64,000 nt of DNA from Erythroxylum novogranatense (lineage: Eukaryota > Streptophyta > Magnoliopsida > Malpighiales > Erythroxylaceae), in the NCBI GenBank assembly GCA_029891385.1, contig CM057233.1:31168540-31232539 (forward strand), given 5' to 3'. The notes beneath the pieces were generated by a model. That model made no database searches. It had not been told where the DNA came from and saw nothing but the letters and a program-made list of their open reading frames with translations. Positions 33,856-45,795 of this stretch are shown here, piece after piece (position 1 is the stretch's first letter; every line of letters starts with the position of its first letter). Position numbers and translations under genes: made by a program.

Positions 33856-36800
33856 TGTTGGACCCCGAACTTTCAGTGAAAATTTGAAATATTAAAATGA
33901 ATTCAATGAGTGTTTTCGGATGTGAATTGTGTTATAGAAGTTTTTATGCCTTGAGGAAATTGATAAGAAAAAGAATTTATTTGTTTTGATGACTTTAAAG
34001 ATTAGTTTTGGTTACGAAAGTTGAAGTGGATGAGATGATTGAAATGGAAGTTGAAATTAAGAAATAGAAAGTGAAAGTGTAAAATTATGAAGAAATTAGA
34101 AAGTTTGACTTTTTGGAGTTAGGAGTTGACTTTTGATTTAGGCAGATTTTGAGGAAATGATCTTCATGAAATTTGTAGCTTATGTTGAGAGCTTTCTGTA
34201 GCCATAAATTTTAACAGTTTTCAATATCGGAATCAAAAGTTATGATTTTTCGAAGTTAAGTTTATTTTGTTTTGGTTTTGAAAATGCTCTAAGTATAGAT
34301 TTGTGTGTATTGTGTTTTGAGGCCGATCGTCATACTGATATGGTTTGATTGGGGTAAATGATTAACGTGAAAGTTATAGAGAATTAGAATAGCTTTAAAA
34401 TGATGTATAATATGCGATTCTTGGATGTGGAGGTTGAAAGATGTGAAATTGTGAAGTTTGAATGTTGTTTAGTATGGAAATTTTCGGGCAGTAGCTTCGA
34501 TTTGGATTTTGACCATCATTGATGTAGAATTTGTTCATAGGGTCTTAATGCAATTGTAGCTCATGTTTCCAGCTTTCTAACGCCATAAAGTATGCAATTT
34601 TTCGATATCGGGGCAAGAAGTTATGATAATGTGAAGTTTGGATATTGCTTAGGTGATTGCTAATAGGGAAGAAACTTTGATTGAAAAATTGACTTAGCTA
34701 GAGGTTGAAGTTGCTTTGGAGTTCTTCATTAACATTGTAGAGCTTGTTTTTATCTTTCCATTGATATAAAGCACGAAAATATTGGACAAGGGAGTAGAAA
34801 GTTATGATTTTTAGAAGTTCTGATGCTGTTTAGTGTGAATCTGATCGACTAGTCAGTTTGTGTGGAGTTTTTGACCCATTTAGAGGTCGATCTGATTTTT
34901 AAGGCCTTCATGAAAGTTGTAGAGGGTTCTTTTACCTTTCTATAGACACTGAGTTTGTCAAATTTGGAGTTCTGGTTCAAAAATTATGATGTTTGCAAGT
35001 TAAGGTGCTGTGTAAAGTTTTGAGGAGATTATCGATCGGTCATATTTGAGTACATTTTTGACCCCTTTAGAGAACGAGCTTGCTTTTGAGTCCTTCTTGA
35101 AAATTGTAGATCTGTCTTTTATCTTTCCAACGATACCGAGTTTGTAAAATTCGGAGCTCGGAGTCAAAAGTTATGAGTGTTAGAAGTTTGAAGGTCGGAT
35201 TAGGTATTGCCCGACCTCTGTTGGCCGACCGACCCCTGATGGCCGACCGACCTCTATTGGCCGACCTCTGTTGGCCGACCGATCTTCGTTCTGGCCGAGA
35301 TTTGATTTTCTGGCTGAGCTCTAACCTCCCTTCACTCTTTTGGCCATAACGTCTTCGTCTGACATCCGATCGATCCTATTTTTGAAGCGTTGGATTCCTA
35401 AGACATTTTTCTATCTTTCCACACTAGATAGATCGGTTTTGGCATTAAATAGAGAAAGATAGATCGGATTAAAGTGAGCTGATCGGTTGTAAAAGTTTGA
35501 ACATGGTTTAGTATTTTGGAGATATCTCGATCGGTAGAGCTCCGATCGATGTGATTCTTTTTTTAAATTAAAATAGAGATATGAGGCTACAAATGTTATG
35601 AAGGAGCCGATCGACAATGTAGCCTCTAAGACTTTCATTTTCTGAGTAGAATTTAAGTGTAGTGTTCAGTCTCGATTTTGTAATGGCCGAACATACTTCG
35701 GTATTTTGAAGATATTTCGAGCTATAGAGCTCCGATCAATATGATTCTTTTTGATAATTAAAGTAGAGACATGGGGATACAAATGTTATGAAGGAGGCCA
35801 TCTACACTTTATCCTCTAAGACTTTCAATTTCTGGAGTGAAGCTCGGTGTAATGTTCAGCCTCGGGTCTGAAGAATAGACTTCAGTATTTTGGAGATATC
35901 TTGAGCTATAAAGCTCTGAACGATCTGATTCTTGAAGTGATGGATTCGTAAGAAGTAGATGGAAATTTTTCTAGAAAAAAGTTTTGTCAAATGACTTCAG
36001 CTACCCGATCGAAATAAGGAGACAAGATGTCAGTTTTTAGGAAGGACATTGTTGGAAGATCACTTAAGCTATTATGTTATAAGACTTAAATGTAAGGGCA
36101 AATTGGACATTTTGCACTCATTAATGGCAAGTTGGTAAATAAGAAGAGTGAGCTTTAGTATATATAAGGGGAATGCACGACATTTAGACAGAAAAACAAC
36201 AAGAGAAGAAAAGAATAAGAAGAGAGGAGAATGAGAGGAGCTTCGTGAGAGAAGAAGAAAGAAAAGGGGAGAGAGCTAAGGTTCGGTTTTCTCCAAGTTC
36301 CTTGAGGGGTTTTTGATGCTTTTCAAAGAGGAAAGGTGAAGAAGAAGATGAAAGTTTCTTATGGAGCCCAGAAATCTGAAAATGGTGGTGAGAGAAGGTA
36401 AGACCTGAAATTTTGATTTATGAATTTTGGAAGATTTTTGGTTTAGAATCATGGAAAATGATATGGGTTTGTGTATTATGAAGTCAATTTTGATGATTGC
36501 TTAGTATTATGGGTTTAATTTTGGATGGAAATTAATTAGGGTTATGCCCAATTTTGTGAATTGGAGATTTTGAAAATTGATGATTCAGATAGCTTGATTT
36601 TATGTAAAATTAGTATTTTCTAAGTTCAATTTTAAGGATTATGTTATTTATGAGGTTGAATTTGTGTGACATTGGTGTAGGGATTTTTTAATTGGAAGAA
36701 TAAAAGGAGAAATGGTCAAATTGAAGCATTGGACAAGCTTCAAGCATGAAAACGTAATAGAATATATAAGCCACTAGTGCTTTCTTTAAACAAAGAGATT

Positions 36801-38149
36801 TTCTGATTTCAATTGCATCATAAATGTTGCATCATTGTATGAATGATTTGAAAAATCATTATTGATTCAATACATAAACTTTTGATGAATTGCAAAATAC
36901 ATTTGTGTTATGCCTCAAAAGATTCCATGGCATTTCGTATATTCGGAAAAGATCATTCGATAAATTGATTTAAGCATGATTATGTGCTTTTATTTGGGCA
37001 AGAGAGAACCTATTTCGTTAGTCACGTGCACGTTGACATATAGATAGCCTTCTCCCGGCTGCCCGTTTGAGGCCACGAGATCTTGAGAAATCGGACTCGT
37101 CGTGTTTACGGTAAAACTTCAGTTTTCCGTCGTGTTTATGGAACTCTCGAGCCAATTGTTGTGCATTGCAGATGTGATTTTCCACTACATCTATGAATTG
37201 TCAAAGTGATGCATTCATGTTTTGTAACCTATGGGTTTATGGCTGAAAGCCTAAAAATCATACACTTTGCAAATTGCGATTTTGAATACAGCAAGAAAAG
37301 AACTTTTGAAAATGTGCTTTAAGGATTTCAAAGAAATGTTTTCTAATACCGGAAAAGAAAAAGAATTTCAAGGGTTTTGCTTATTTATTTGTTATAAACT
37401 GTTACCCACGAGCTATAAGCTCACCTCCCTTCATTCCCATCCACAGGTGATGAGAAGAAGATCGGGTGAAAGAAATTAAAGGTTTTTGTTTGTATGTGTG
37501 CATATTGTTTTGTTTTTAAGTTGGATTGGTGTACATATTCAGATTTTGGATATTGATGTTGTATTATGGCTTGGAAATGCCATAGTATTTTGTAAGCACG
37601 TATTTCATGACGTAAATACGTTATGGATTTGTATATGGAATGGTAAAATGAATTATGATTCGAGCTATAGATTTTGTGTATGGAATTGGGTATATGATTG
37701 TGATGGTTGGTCTAAAATATTTAAAGTGCTAATCGTTGGAGAATTGATGGTATTTAATTTGGAATGTGTGCGATTTTATGGAAATGAAAAGTGAGAGTTT
37801 AAATCGATGAGATATGGTTGTATATGAAGAAGCAAATAAATTGAGTTTGAGTGCGAATGATTTCAATTGGATATTGAAGTCATTTTGTAAGAGATGGAAT
37901 GAAAATGAAAGAAAGAAGGAAAAAAAGTACACATATTTGGATTAGCATAGACCGATAGTCTTAAGGTTTCCAACGCAAACGTTTTCTTTGATATTTGTTC
38001 ACGGATGTCAAAAATTGGTTTCGATTCGATTTGATCTGATGTTTTCTTCGTTATGATTTTGCTTCCGCTTTATGTTCCTTTCTTTTGATTTTGCTTTCGT
38101 TCGTTCCGTTTCTCCGGTTAGGGTCCGATTTTCGGATCGGGTCCCAACA
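33856..38149 (+). mobile_element. Array LTR 2 (4294 bp)
   Basis: Begins TGTTGGACCCCGAACTTTC. It differs from LTR 1 by a longer GGCCGACC minisatellite (35200-35285), by many point changes, and by loss of 17 bp at 36754 that removes block A. Block B is at 37022-37065 and block C at 37403-37430. Confidence 0.95.
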
Positions 38150-38770
38150 TTTATGGTATCAGAGTGCCAATAATAGGATCTTACATGGGCGCATGTGTAT
38201 AAGTGATATGCATGAGGAATTGACCAGAGTTTGAAAGGATAAAATTTAAATTAGTGAGAATGTGATATTGATGTGAATGACCTAACATGTATTTGGAGTA
38301 TAAGAATGTTTTGATTAAGGTGTCGAAAGCGTGATTGATGATAAAAGAATGTGATAATGGAGATTAAGGTTCGAATTTAACGATGAATTTGGATGAATTC
38401 CTTTCGGATATATATATGTGAGATTTAATATAGGATACGTGAAAGATGAGTTGAATGATAGAGATATAGATATATATATGGAAGTTCAAAAGGATTAAAT
38501 TGAATGGTATTGGTCCATATTATGGTTATTAAGAATTGGACCATTCACTTGTGTAAATCTATTAAGAAATATTGATATGATATGATATTGGTGGTATTTG
38601 ATACAAGAAGTGATAAATTGTGAGTAAGTTGAGAAATATGTATGATGAGGAATTAGTTAAGAAAGTGATTGAATATGATTATTTCTAAGAAATTATTTGA
38701 GAGAATAAGTTACTTGGTGATTATTTAGATAGGAATTTCGAGGGCGAAATTCTTTTAAGAGGGGGAGAAT
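38150..38770 (+). mobile_element. Array internal segment 2 (621 bp, non-coding)
   Basis: Same length as segment 1 and nearly identical. The PBS here is the canonical TGGTATCAGAGTGCCA (38154-38169) and the PPT is AAGAGGGGGAGAAT before LTR 3. Confidence 0.9.
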
Positions 38771-40119
38771 TGTTGGACCCCGAACTTTCGGTGAAAATTT
38801 GAAATATTAAAATGAATTCAATGAGTGTTTTCAGATGTGAATTGTGTTATAGAAGTTTTTATGCCTTGAGGAAATTGATGAGAAAAAGAATTTATTTGTT
38901 TTGATGACTTTAAAGATTAGTTTTGGTTACGAAAGTTGAAGTGGATGAGATGATTGAAATGGAAGTTGAAATCAAGAAATAGAAAGTGAAAGTGTAAAAT
39001 TTTGAAGAAATTAGAAAGTTTGACTTTTTGGGAGTAGAGAGTTGACTTTTGATTTAGGCAGATTTTAAGGAAATGATCTTCATGAAATTTGTAGCTTATG
39101 TTGAGAGCTTTATGTAGCCATAAAGTTTAACAGTTTTCGATATCGAAATCAAAAGTTATGATTTTTCGAAGTTAAGTGTATTTTGTTTTGGTTTTGAAAA
39201 TGTTCTAAGTATAGATTTGTGTGTATTGTGTTTTGAGGCCGATCGTCGTACTGATGTGGTTTGATTGGAGTAAATGGTTTACGTGAAAGTTATAGAGAAT
39301 TAGAATAGCTTTAAAATGTTGTATAATATGCAATTCTTGGATGTGGAGGTTGAAAGATGTGAAATTGTGAAGTTTGAATGTTGTTTAGTATGGAAATTTT
39401 CGGGCAGTAGCTTCGATTTGGATTTTGACCCTCATTGATGTAGAATTTGTTCATAGGGTCTTAATGAAATTGTAGCTCATGTTTCCAACTTTCTAACGCC
39501 ATAAAGTATGCAATTTTGCGATATCGGGACAAGAAGTTATGATAATATGAAGTTTGGATATTGCTTAGGTGATTGCTAACAGGGAAGAAACTTTGATTGA
39601 AAAATTGACTTAGCTAGAGGTTGAAGTTGCTTCGGAGTTCTTCATTAACATTGTAGAGCTTGTTTTTATCTTTCCATTGATATAAAGAACGAAAATATTG
39701 GACAAGGGAGTAAAAAGTTATGATTTTTAGAAGTTCTGATGCTATTTAGTGTGAATCTGATCGACCAGTCAGTTTGTGTGGAGTTTTTGACCTATTTAGA
39801 GGTCGATCTGATTTTTAAGGCCTTCATGAAAGTTGTATAGGGTTCTTTTGCCTTTCTATAGACACCGAGTTTGTCAAATTTGGAGTTCTGGTTCAAAAGT
39901 TAGGATGTTTGCAAGTTGAGGTGCTGTATAAAGTTTTGAGGAGATTATCAATCGGTCATCTTTGAGTGCATTTTTGACCCCTTTAGAGATTGAGCTTGCT
40001 TTTTGAGTCCTTCTTAAAAATTGTATATCTATCTTTTATCTTTCCAACGATACCGAGTTTGTAAAATTCGAAGCTCGGAGTCAAAAGTTATGATTATTAG
40101 AAGTTTGAAGGTCGGATTG

Positions 40120-40225
40120 GGTGTTGGCCGACCTCTGTTGGCCGACCGATCTCTGATGGCCTACCGACCTCTATTGGCCGACCTCTGTTGGCGGACCGAC
40201 CTCTGTTGGCCGACCGATCTTCGTT
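40120..40225 (+). repeat. GGCCGACC minisatellite in array LTR 3
   Basis: About six tandem copies of a 14-18 bp unit (TTGGCCGACCGACCTCTG with internal loss of GACC in some). The same site has about three units in LTR 1 (30310-30350) and about five in LTR 2 (35200-35285). Confidence 0.88.
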
Positions 40226-42908
40226 CGGGCCGAGCTTTGATTTTCTAGCTGAGCTCTGACCTCCCTTCACTCTTTTGGCCATAACTTCTTCGTCTGACAT
40301 CCGATCGACCTGATTTTTGAAGCGTTGGATTCCTAAGACATTTTTCTATTTTTCCATACTAGATAGATCGATTTTGGCATTAAATAGAGAAAGATAGATC
40401 GGATTAAAGTGAGCTGATCTGTTGTAAAAGTTTGAACATGGTTTAGTATTTTGGAGATATCTTGATTGGTAGAGCTTCGATCGATTTGATACTTTTTTAA
40501 ATTAAAATAGAGATATGGGGCTACAAATATTATGAAGGAGCCGATCGACAATGTAGCCTCTAAGAATTTTAATTTCTGGGTAGAAGTTAAGTGTAGTGTT
40601 TAATCTCGATTTTGTAATGGCCGAACAGACTTTGATATTTTGAAGATATTTCGAGCTACAGAGCTCCGATCGATTTGATTATTTTTGATAATTAAAGTAG
40701 AGACATGGGGATACAAATTTTATGAAGGAGCCCATCTACAATTTAGCCTCTAAGACTTTCAATTTCTGGAGTGAATCTCGGTGTAATGTTCAGCCTCGGG
40801 TCTGAAAAATAGACTTCAGTATTTTGGAGATATCTTGAGCTATAGAGCTCTGAACGATCTGATTCTTGAAGTGATGGATTCGTAAGACATAGATGAACAT
40901 TTCTCTAGAAGAAAGTTTTGTCAAATGACTTCAACTACCCGATCGAAATAAGGAGACAAGATGTCAGTTTTTAGGAAGGACATTGTTGGAAGATCACTTA
41001 AGCTGTTATGTTATAAGACTTACATGTAAGGTCAAATTGGACATTTTGCACTCCTTAATGGCAAGTTGGTAAATAAGAAGAGTGAGCTTTAGTATATACA
41101 AGGAGAATGCACGACACTTAGACAGAAAAACAACAAGAGAAGAAAAGAATAAGAAGAGAGGAGAATGAGAGGAGCTTCGGGAGAGAAGAAGAAAGAAAAG
41201 GGGAGAGAGCTAAGGTTCGGTTTTCTCCAAGTTCCTTGAGGGTTTTTTGATGCTTTTCAAAGGGGAAAGGTGAAGAAGATGATGAAAGTTTCTTATGGAG
41301 CCCAGAAATCCGAAAATGGTGGTGAGAGAAGGTAAGACCCGAAATTTTGATTTGTGAATTTTGGAAGATTTTTGGTTTAGAATAATGGAAAATGATATGG
41401 GTTTGTGTATTATGAAGTCAATTTTGCTGATTGGTTAGTATTATGGGTTTAATTTTGGATGGAAATTAATTAGGGTTATGCCCAATTTTGTGAATTGGAG
41501 ATTTTGAAAATTGATGATTCAGATAGCTTGATTTTATGTGAAATTAGTGTTTTCTAAGTTCAATTTTAAGGATTATGTTATTTATGAGGTTGAATTTGTG
41601 TGACATTGGTATAGGGATTTTTCAATTAGAAGAATAAAAGGAGAAATGGTCAAATTGAAGCATTGGACATGCTTCAAGCATGGAAATGAGGTGGGTACCT
41701 GTTTATAATAGAATTTATAAGCCACTACTGCTTTCTTTAAACAAAGAGATTTTTTGATTTCAATTGCATCATAAATGTTGCATCATTGTATGAATGATTT
41801 GAAAAATCATTATTGATTCAAAACATGAACTTTTGATGAATTGAAAAATACATTTGTGTTATGCCTCGAAAGATTTCATGACATTTCGTATATTCGAAAA
41901 AGATCATTCGATAAATTGATTTAAGCATGATTATGTGATTTTGTTTGGGCAAGAGAGAACCTGTTTCGTTAGTCACGTGCACGTTGACATATAGATAGCC
42001 TTCTCCCGGCTGCCCGCTTGAGGCCACGAGATCCTGAGAAATCGAACTCGTCGTGTTTACGGTAAAACTTCATTTTTCCGTCGTGTTTATAGAACTCTCG
42101 AGCCAATTGTTGTGCATTGCATATGTGATTTGCTACTGCATCTATGAATTGTCAAAGTGATGCATTCATGTTTTGTAACCTATGGGTTTATGGCTGAAAG
42201 TCTAAAAATCATACGTTTTGCAAATTGCGATTTTGAATACAGCAAGAAAAGAACTTTTGAGAATGTGCTTTAAGGATTTCAAAGAAATATTTTCTAAGAC
42301 CGGAAAAGAAAAAGAATTTCAAGGATTTTGCTTTTTTATTTGTTATAAACTGTTACCCACGAGCTATAAGCTCACCCCCTTCATTCACATCCACTTGTGA
42401 TGAGAAGAAGATTGGGTGAAAGAAATTGAAGGTTTTTGTTTGTATGTGTGCATATTGTTTTGTTTGTAAGTTGGATTGGTGTGCATATTCGGATTTTGGA
42501 TATTGATGTTGTATTATGGCTTGAAAATGCCATAGTATTTTGTAAGCACGTATTTCATGACGTAAATACATTATGGATTTGTATATGGAATGGTAAAATG
42601 AATTATGATTCGAGCTATAGATTTTGTGTATGGAATTGGGTATATGATTGTGATGGTTGGTCTGAAATATTTAAAGTGCTAATAGTTGGAGAATTGATGG
42701 TATTTAATTTGGAATGTGTACGATTTTATGGAAATGAAAAGTGAGAGTTTAAATCGATGAGATATGATTGTATATGAAGAAGCAAATAAATTGAGTTTGA
42801 GTGAGAATGATTTCAATTGGATATTGAAGTCACTTTGTAAGAGATGGAATGAAAATGAAAGAAAGAAGAAAAAAAAGTACAGAGATTTGGATTAGCTTAG
42901 ATCGATAG

Positions 42909-43555
42909 TGTTGGACCCCACCCCCCACCCTTAGATGTTTGCGGGTTATACCACGGCGGGTGTTTGCGGGTTATACCACGGCATCCAACTCAATCAATAT
43001 TGTCCCCTCTGGCCTTAGGTGAGTTCTAACCCTCGAACCCAAGACCTCAGGGTTTTGTAATGTTAGACCCCACCCCCCACCTTTAGGTGTTTGCGGGTTA
43101 TACCACGGTGGGTGTTTGCGGGTTATACCACGGCTTCCAACTCAACCAGTATTGTCCCCTCTGGCCTTAGGTGAGTTCTAGCCCTCGAACCCAAGACCTC
43201 AGGGTTTTGTTCCACTTTACGTGGACACCTCTTACCATTGAGTCTACGGCGAGTGTTTGCGGGTTATACCTCGGCATCCAACTTAATCAGTATTATCCCC
43301 TCTGGCCTTAGTTGAGTTCTAGCCCTCGAACCCAATACCTCAAGGTTTTGTTCCACTTTACGTGGACGCCTCTTACCAACTAGCTCAATGGTAGGCGCCC
43401 ACGTAAAGTGGAACAAACCCGAGGTCTCTGGGTTCGAGGCTGAACTCACCCAAACGCCGAGGGAACAATCTTGATTGAGTTGAATCTGGTATAACTTCGC
43501 AAACACCGCCGTGGTATCTTCCATAAACACCTAATGATGGGGGTGGGGTCCAACA
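42909..43555. mobile_element. tRNA-related foldback insertion (647 bp)
   Basis: Inserted in array LTR 3 with target duplication GATAG (42904-42908, 43556-43560). Termini are a 17-bp perfect inverted repeat, TGTTGGACCCCACCCCC. Inside are four copies of one tRNA-related unit: three on the minus strand (42909-43060, 43061-43247, about 43248-43380) and one on the plus strand (about 43376-43555). In the plus copy TAGCTCAATGGTAG (43381) resembles a Pol III A box and GGTTCGAGGC (43431) a B box. The third and fourth copies face each other around TAGCTCAATGG, giving a large foldback with CACGTAAAGTGGAAC arms. No protein is encoded. Confidence 0.82.
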
Positions 43556-43754
43556 GATAGTCTTAAGGTTTCCAACGCAAACATTTTCTTTGATATTTGT
43601 TCACAGATGTCAGAAATTGGTTTCGATTCGATTTGATCCGATGTTTGCTTCGTTATGATTTGCTTCCGCTTTATATTCCTTTCTTTCGATTTGCTTTCGT
43701 TCATTCCGTTTCTCCGATTGGGGTCCGGTTTTCAAATCGGGTCCCAACAATCAG

Positions 43755-43925
43755 AGTGGGGGGAGGAATGGGAGGGGCGGGAGGATATGGATGGAGGGGA
43801 GGAATGGGAGGGGCGGGAGGATATGGATGGAGGGGAGGATTAGGTGGAATCCGAATGATGGGAGGAAGCGGAGGAGCTAGAGGGGGTAAGGGGGAGTGAC
43901 AGGTGGGGTTCTTAGTTCGAGGCAT
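43755..43925 (-). pseudogene. Athila-1 env-like ORF, N-terminal part
   Basis: On the minus strand MPRTKNP begins at 43925 and is followed by a proline-rich tract (PPLAPPLPPIIRIPPNPP, then repeats of LHPYPPAPPIPP) up to the array insertion. A 36-bp tandem duplication at about 43764-43835 encodes the repeated proline motif. The frame resumes at 28962. Longer reading upstream to 43985 is possible, but MPRTK is the more likely start because it begins the basic N-terminus. Confidence 0.7.
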
Positions 43926-44913
43926 AATCCTGCAGAAAACAAGGAAAAATAAGCATAAGGAATAAACAAAATTCAGTAAAATCAAAACCTGGAAAGCACA
44001 CCGCGGCGAAATTGGTCTTTCGCCGCGGCGAAGACTGCACTTTTCACATCGTTGGGAAGAAAGGTTTCCTCGCCGCTACGAAGCATGTCACTCTTGCCAC
44101 GCCGTGACGAAAGAATTGGTTTTCCCCCAGCGAACGAACCCGAACATCAAAAATTAAGCGAAGAAAAAATGAAACAAAAGAGGCAAAACTTATGACAAGG
44201 AGGGAGGAGACATAGACACCAACCATGCACATGAAATGGCTGAAGAAGGATGAGAACAAAGGGTGATGTCGCAAGGTAATGGCCGAGGTGAAGTTTGAGT
44301 GAGAAAGATGAAATGGAAAGAGGGAGAAGAGGGTGGTAAGTTGAGGAAGAGGGGGAAGGGAAATGATGAAAAAGACAGAGGGTAGCTGAAAAGTCAAAAA
44401 AACATCGAGGGTAAAAGGGAAATTTCCCTCTAAGATTTTATGTTGAACTGTCTTTCGCCACGGCAAAAGAATTAACGTACGCCACGGTGAGGGCTGCATA
44501 TGGTGTTCATCACGGCGAATTAGTTTGAAAGGCGATGTGGCTGCGACGAATGAAGAGTTCTCCGCAGCAAAGTTTTCTCGAGAGACAAAGAAGAAAAGAC
44601 ATGAAACTTCTGACTAGATACTCAGCTCATATGTATTTCTTTAATCATCATTTAAACGAAATGCAATTCATCATCTACACCAATTTCCTCTATCATAGAA
44701 AATGTGTCATGCATCTACTAAAACACAGAATTCAAAGGGAAGATGAATTATTGAAATAAAACAACTAAACCTAAGCCCTACTAAAAACTAATCCTAATCC
44801 TACTGAAGTAGTTTCTCCCCCACACTTAGTCAACATACTCATGCATAACAATGTCATCTTCAATTATAAAGAAGAAGTACATTGTAAATGAAGGAAGAGA
44901 AATAACCTGTTGC
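43926..44913 (-). other. Athila-1 region between protease and env-like ORF
   Basis: Where RT, RNase H and integrase should be there is only about 1 kb of non-coding sequence. Just after the protease stop lies ACTAAGTGTGGGGGAGAAAC (44811-44830), a PPT-like tract that Athila elements carry between integrase and the env-like ORF. Perfect and degraded TTCGCCGCGGCGAA motifs occur at 43999-44140 and 44455-44580. Confidence 0.75.
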
Positions 44914-45795
44914 TTATGGTGGATCTTTCAACTCCTGGGGGACGTTTGGCTCATAGCCATGTTGTGGCAAGGTAACTTGACCACTTCCCACTTCTGTGCT
45001 AATGTCCACACTCTGCAGTTCACCTGAAACATTAGCAAAAAATACTTCCTTTGAGGAATCATAAGTTAATGGGTTCGTTTCCAGTTCAAACTCAGCGTAT
45101 GCATCATCAACAACAACGTCAAGCATGTTCACTCCTAGGAGCGAATAATCCTCATGGGGGTGTTTCATGGCCTCATACATATTGAAGCTCACCTGTTGAT
45201 CTCCTACCACCATGATGATCTTACCTTCTTTCATGCTAATCATAGTACTAGAAGTCCTTAAGAAGGGTCGACCAAGAATCAAAGATGTATCCTGCATAAC
45301 TTCAGAAGACATATCAAGCACATAAAAATTAGTAGGCAAAATTAAACCCTTAATTTGGACCAAAATGTCCTCTATAATCCCCACTAGATGCCTAAAAGAT
45401 CTATAAGCCGGTTGTAACACGACAGATGTGGGCTTTAGACTCTTAACTCCTAATGATTGATAAACAGACTTAGGCATCACATTGATTGCTACCCTCGGAT
45501 CTAACAAGGCCCTTCCTATGCTAACTTTTCCTATTGTGCATGGAATGGTGAAAGATTCAGGGTCTTAACACTTGACATGTATTTGGGGTTTGAACAGGGC
45601 TGACACATTCGAGCTCACTTGGACTCTCTCATTGGGCCTAAACTTCCTTTTGTTTGTGCACAAGTCTATAAGATATTTAGCATAGGTTGGAATCCTTTTC
45701 ATTAAGTCAAGCAAAGGGACATTGACTTTGACTTTTTCAAACAAATCAATGATATCTTTCTTATGCTTAATGTCAGTCATATGCTTGCTCATCAA
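44914..45795 (-). pseudogene. Athila-1 protease region, active site lost
   Basis: Two adjoining frames (45565-45795 and 44914-45507) give the typical Athila protease: DLMKRIPTYAKYLIDLC and NKRKF, then DPESFTIPC, then the catalytic position, then LILGRPFLRTS and KEGKIIM. At the catalytic position, where Athila elements normally have D-L-G-A, this copy reads DPRVAINVMP, so leucine and glycine are replaced and activity is unlikely. A TAA after HVKC (about 45566) also breaks the frame. The C-terminus (PQELKDPP) ends at the usual protease-RT linker. Confidence 0.86.

Larger units (their letters stand above)
28963..43749 (+). mobile_element. LTR-internal-LTR-internal-LTR array, minimal-internal Tekay-like family
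   Basis: Three LTRs (28963-33234, 33856-38149, 38771-43749) alternate with two 621-bp internal segments (33235-33855, 38150-38770). The outermost flanks are a perfect 5-bp duplication ATCAG (28958-28962, 43750-43754), so the array entered as one insertion and expanded afterwards. The internals have a PBS and PPT but no coding frame, so the family is non-autonomous. LTR termini TGTTGGACCCC and GGGTCCCAACA and the LTR blocks resemble Tekay-type elements, a likely source of proteins in trans. Confidence 0.95.
38771..43749 (+). mobile_element. Array LTR 3 (4979 bp with a nested 647-bp insertion)
   Basis: About 4327 bp without the insertion at 42909-43555 and its duplicated GATAG. It has the longest GGCCGACC minisatellite (40120-40225) and a weakened TATA box. 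Ends AAATCGGGTCCCAACA next to ATCAG. Confidence 0.95.

Noticed and set aside
43376..43450. Functional tRNA gene
   Set aside because: Only A- and B-box-like words are present; no cloverleaf can be formed, and the unit is repeated within a transposable element.
43597..43899. Gly-rich ORF on the plus strand
   Set aside because: It is the antisense of the proline-rich N-terminus of the Athila env-like ORF and crosses the array boundary.
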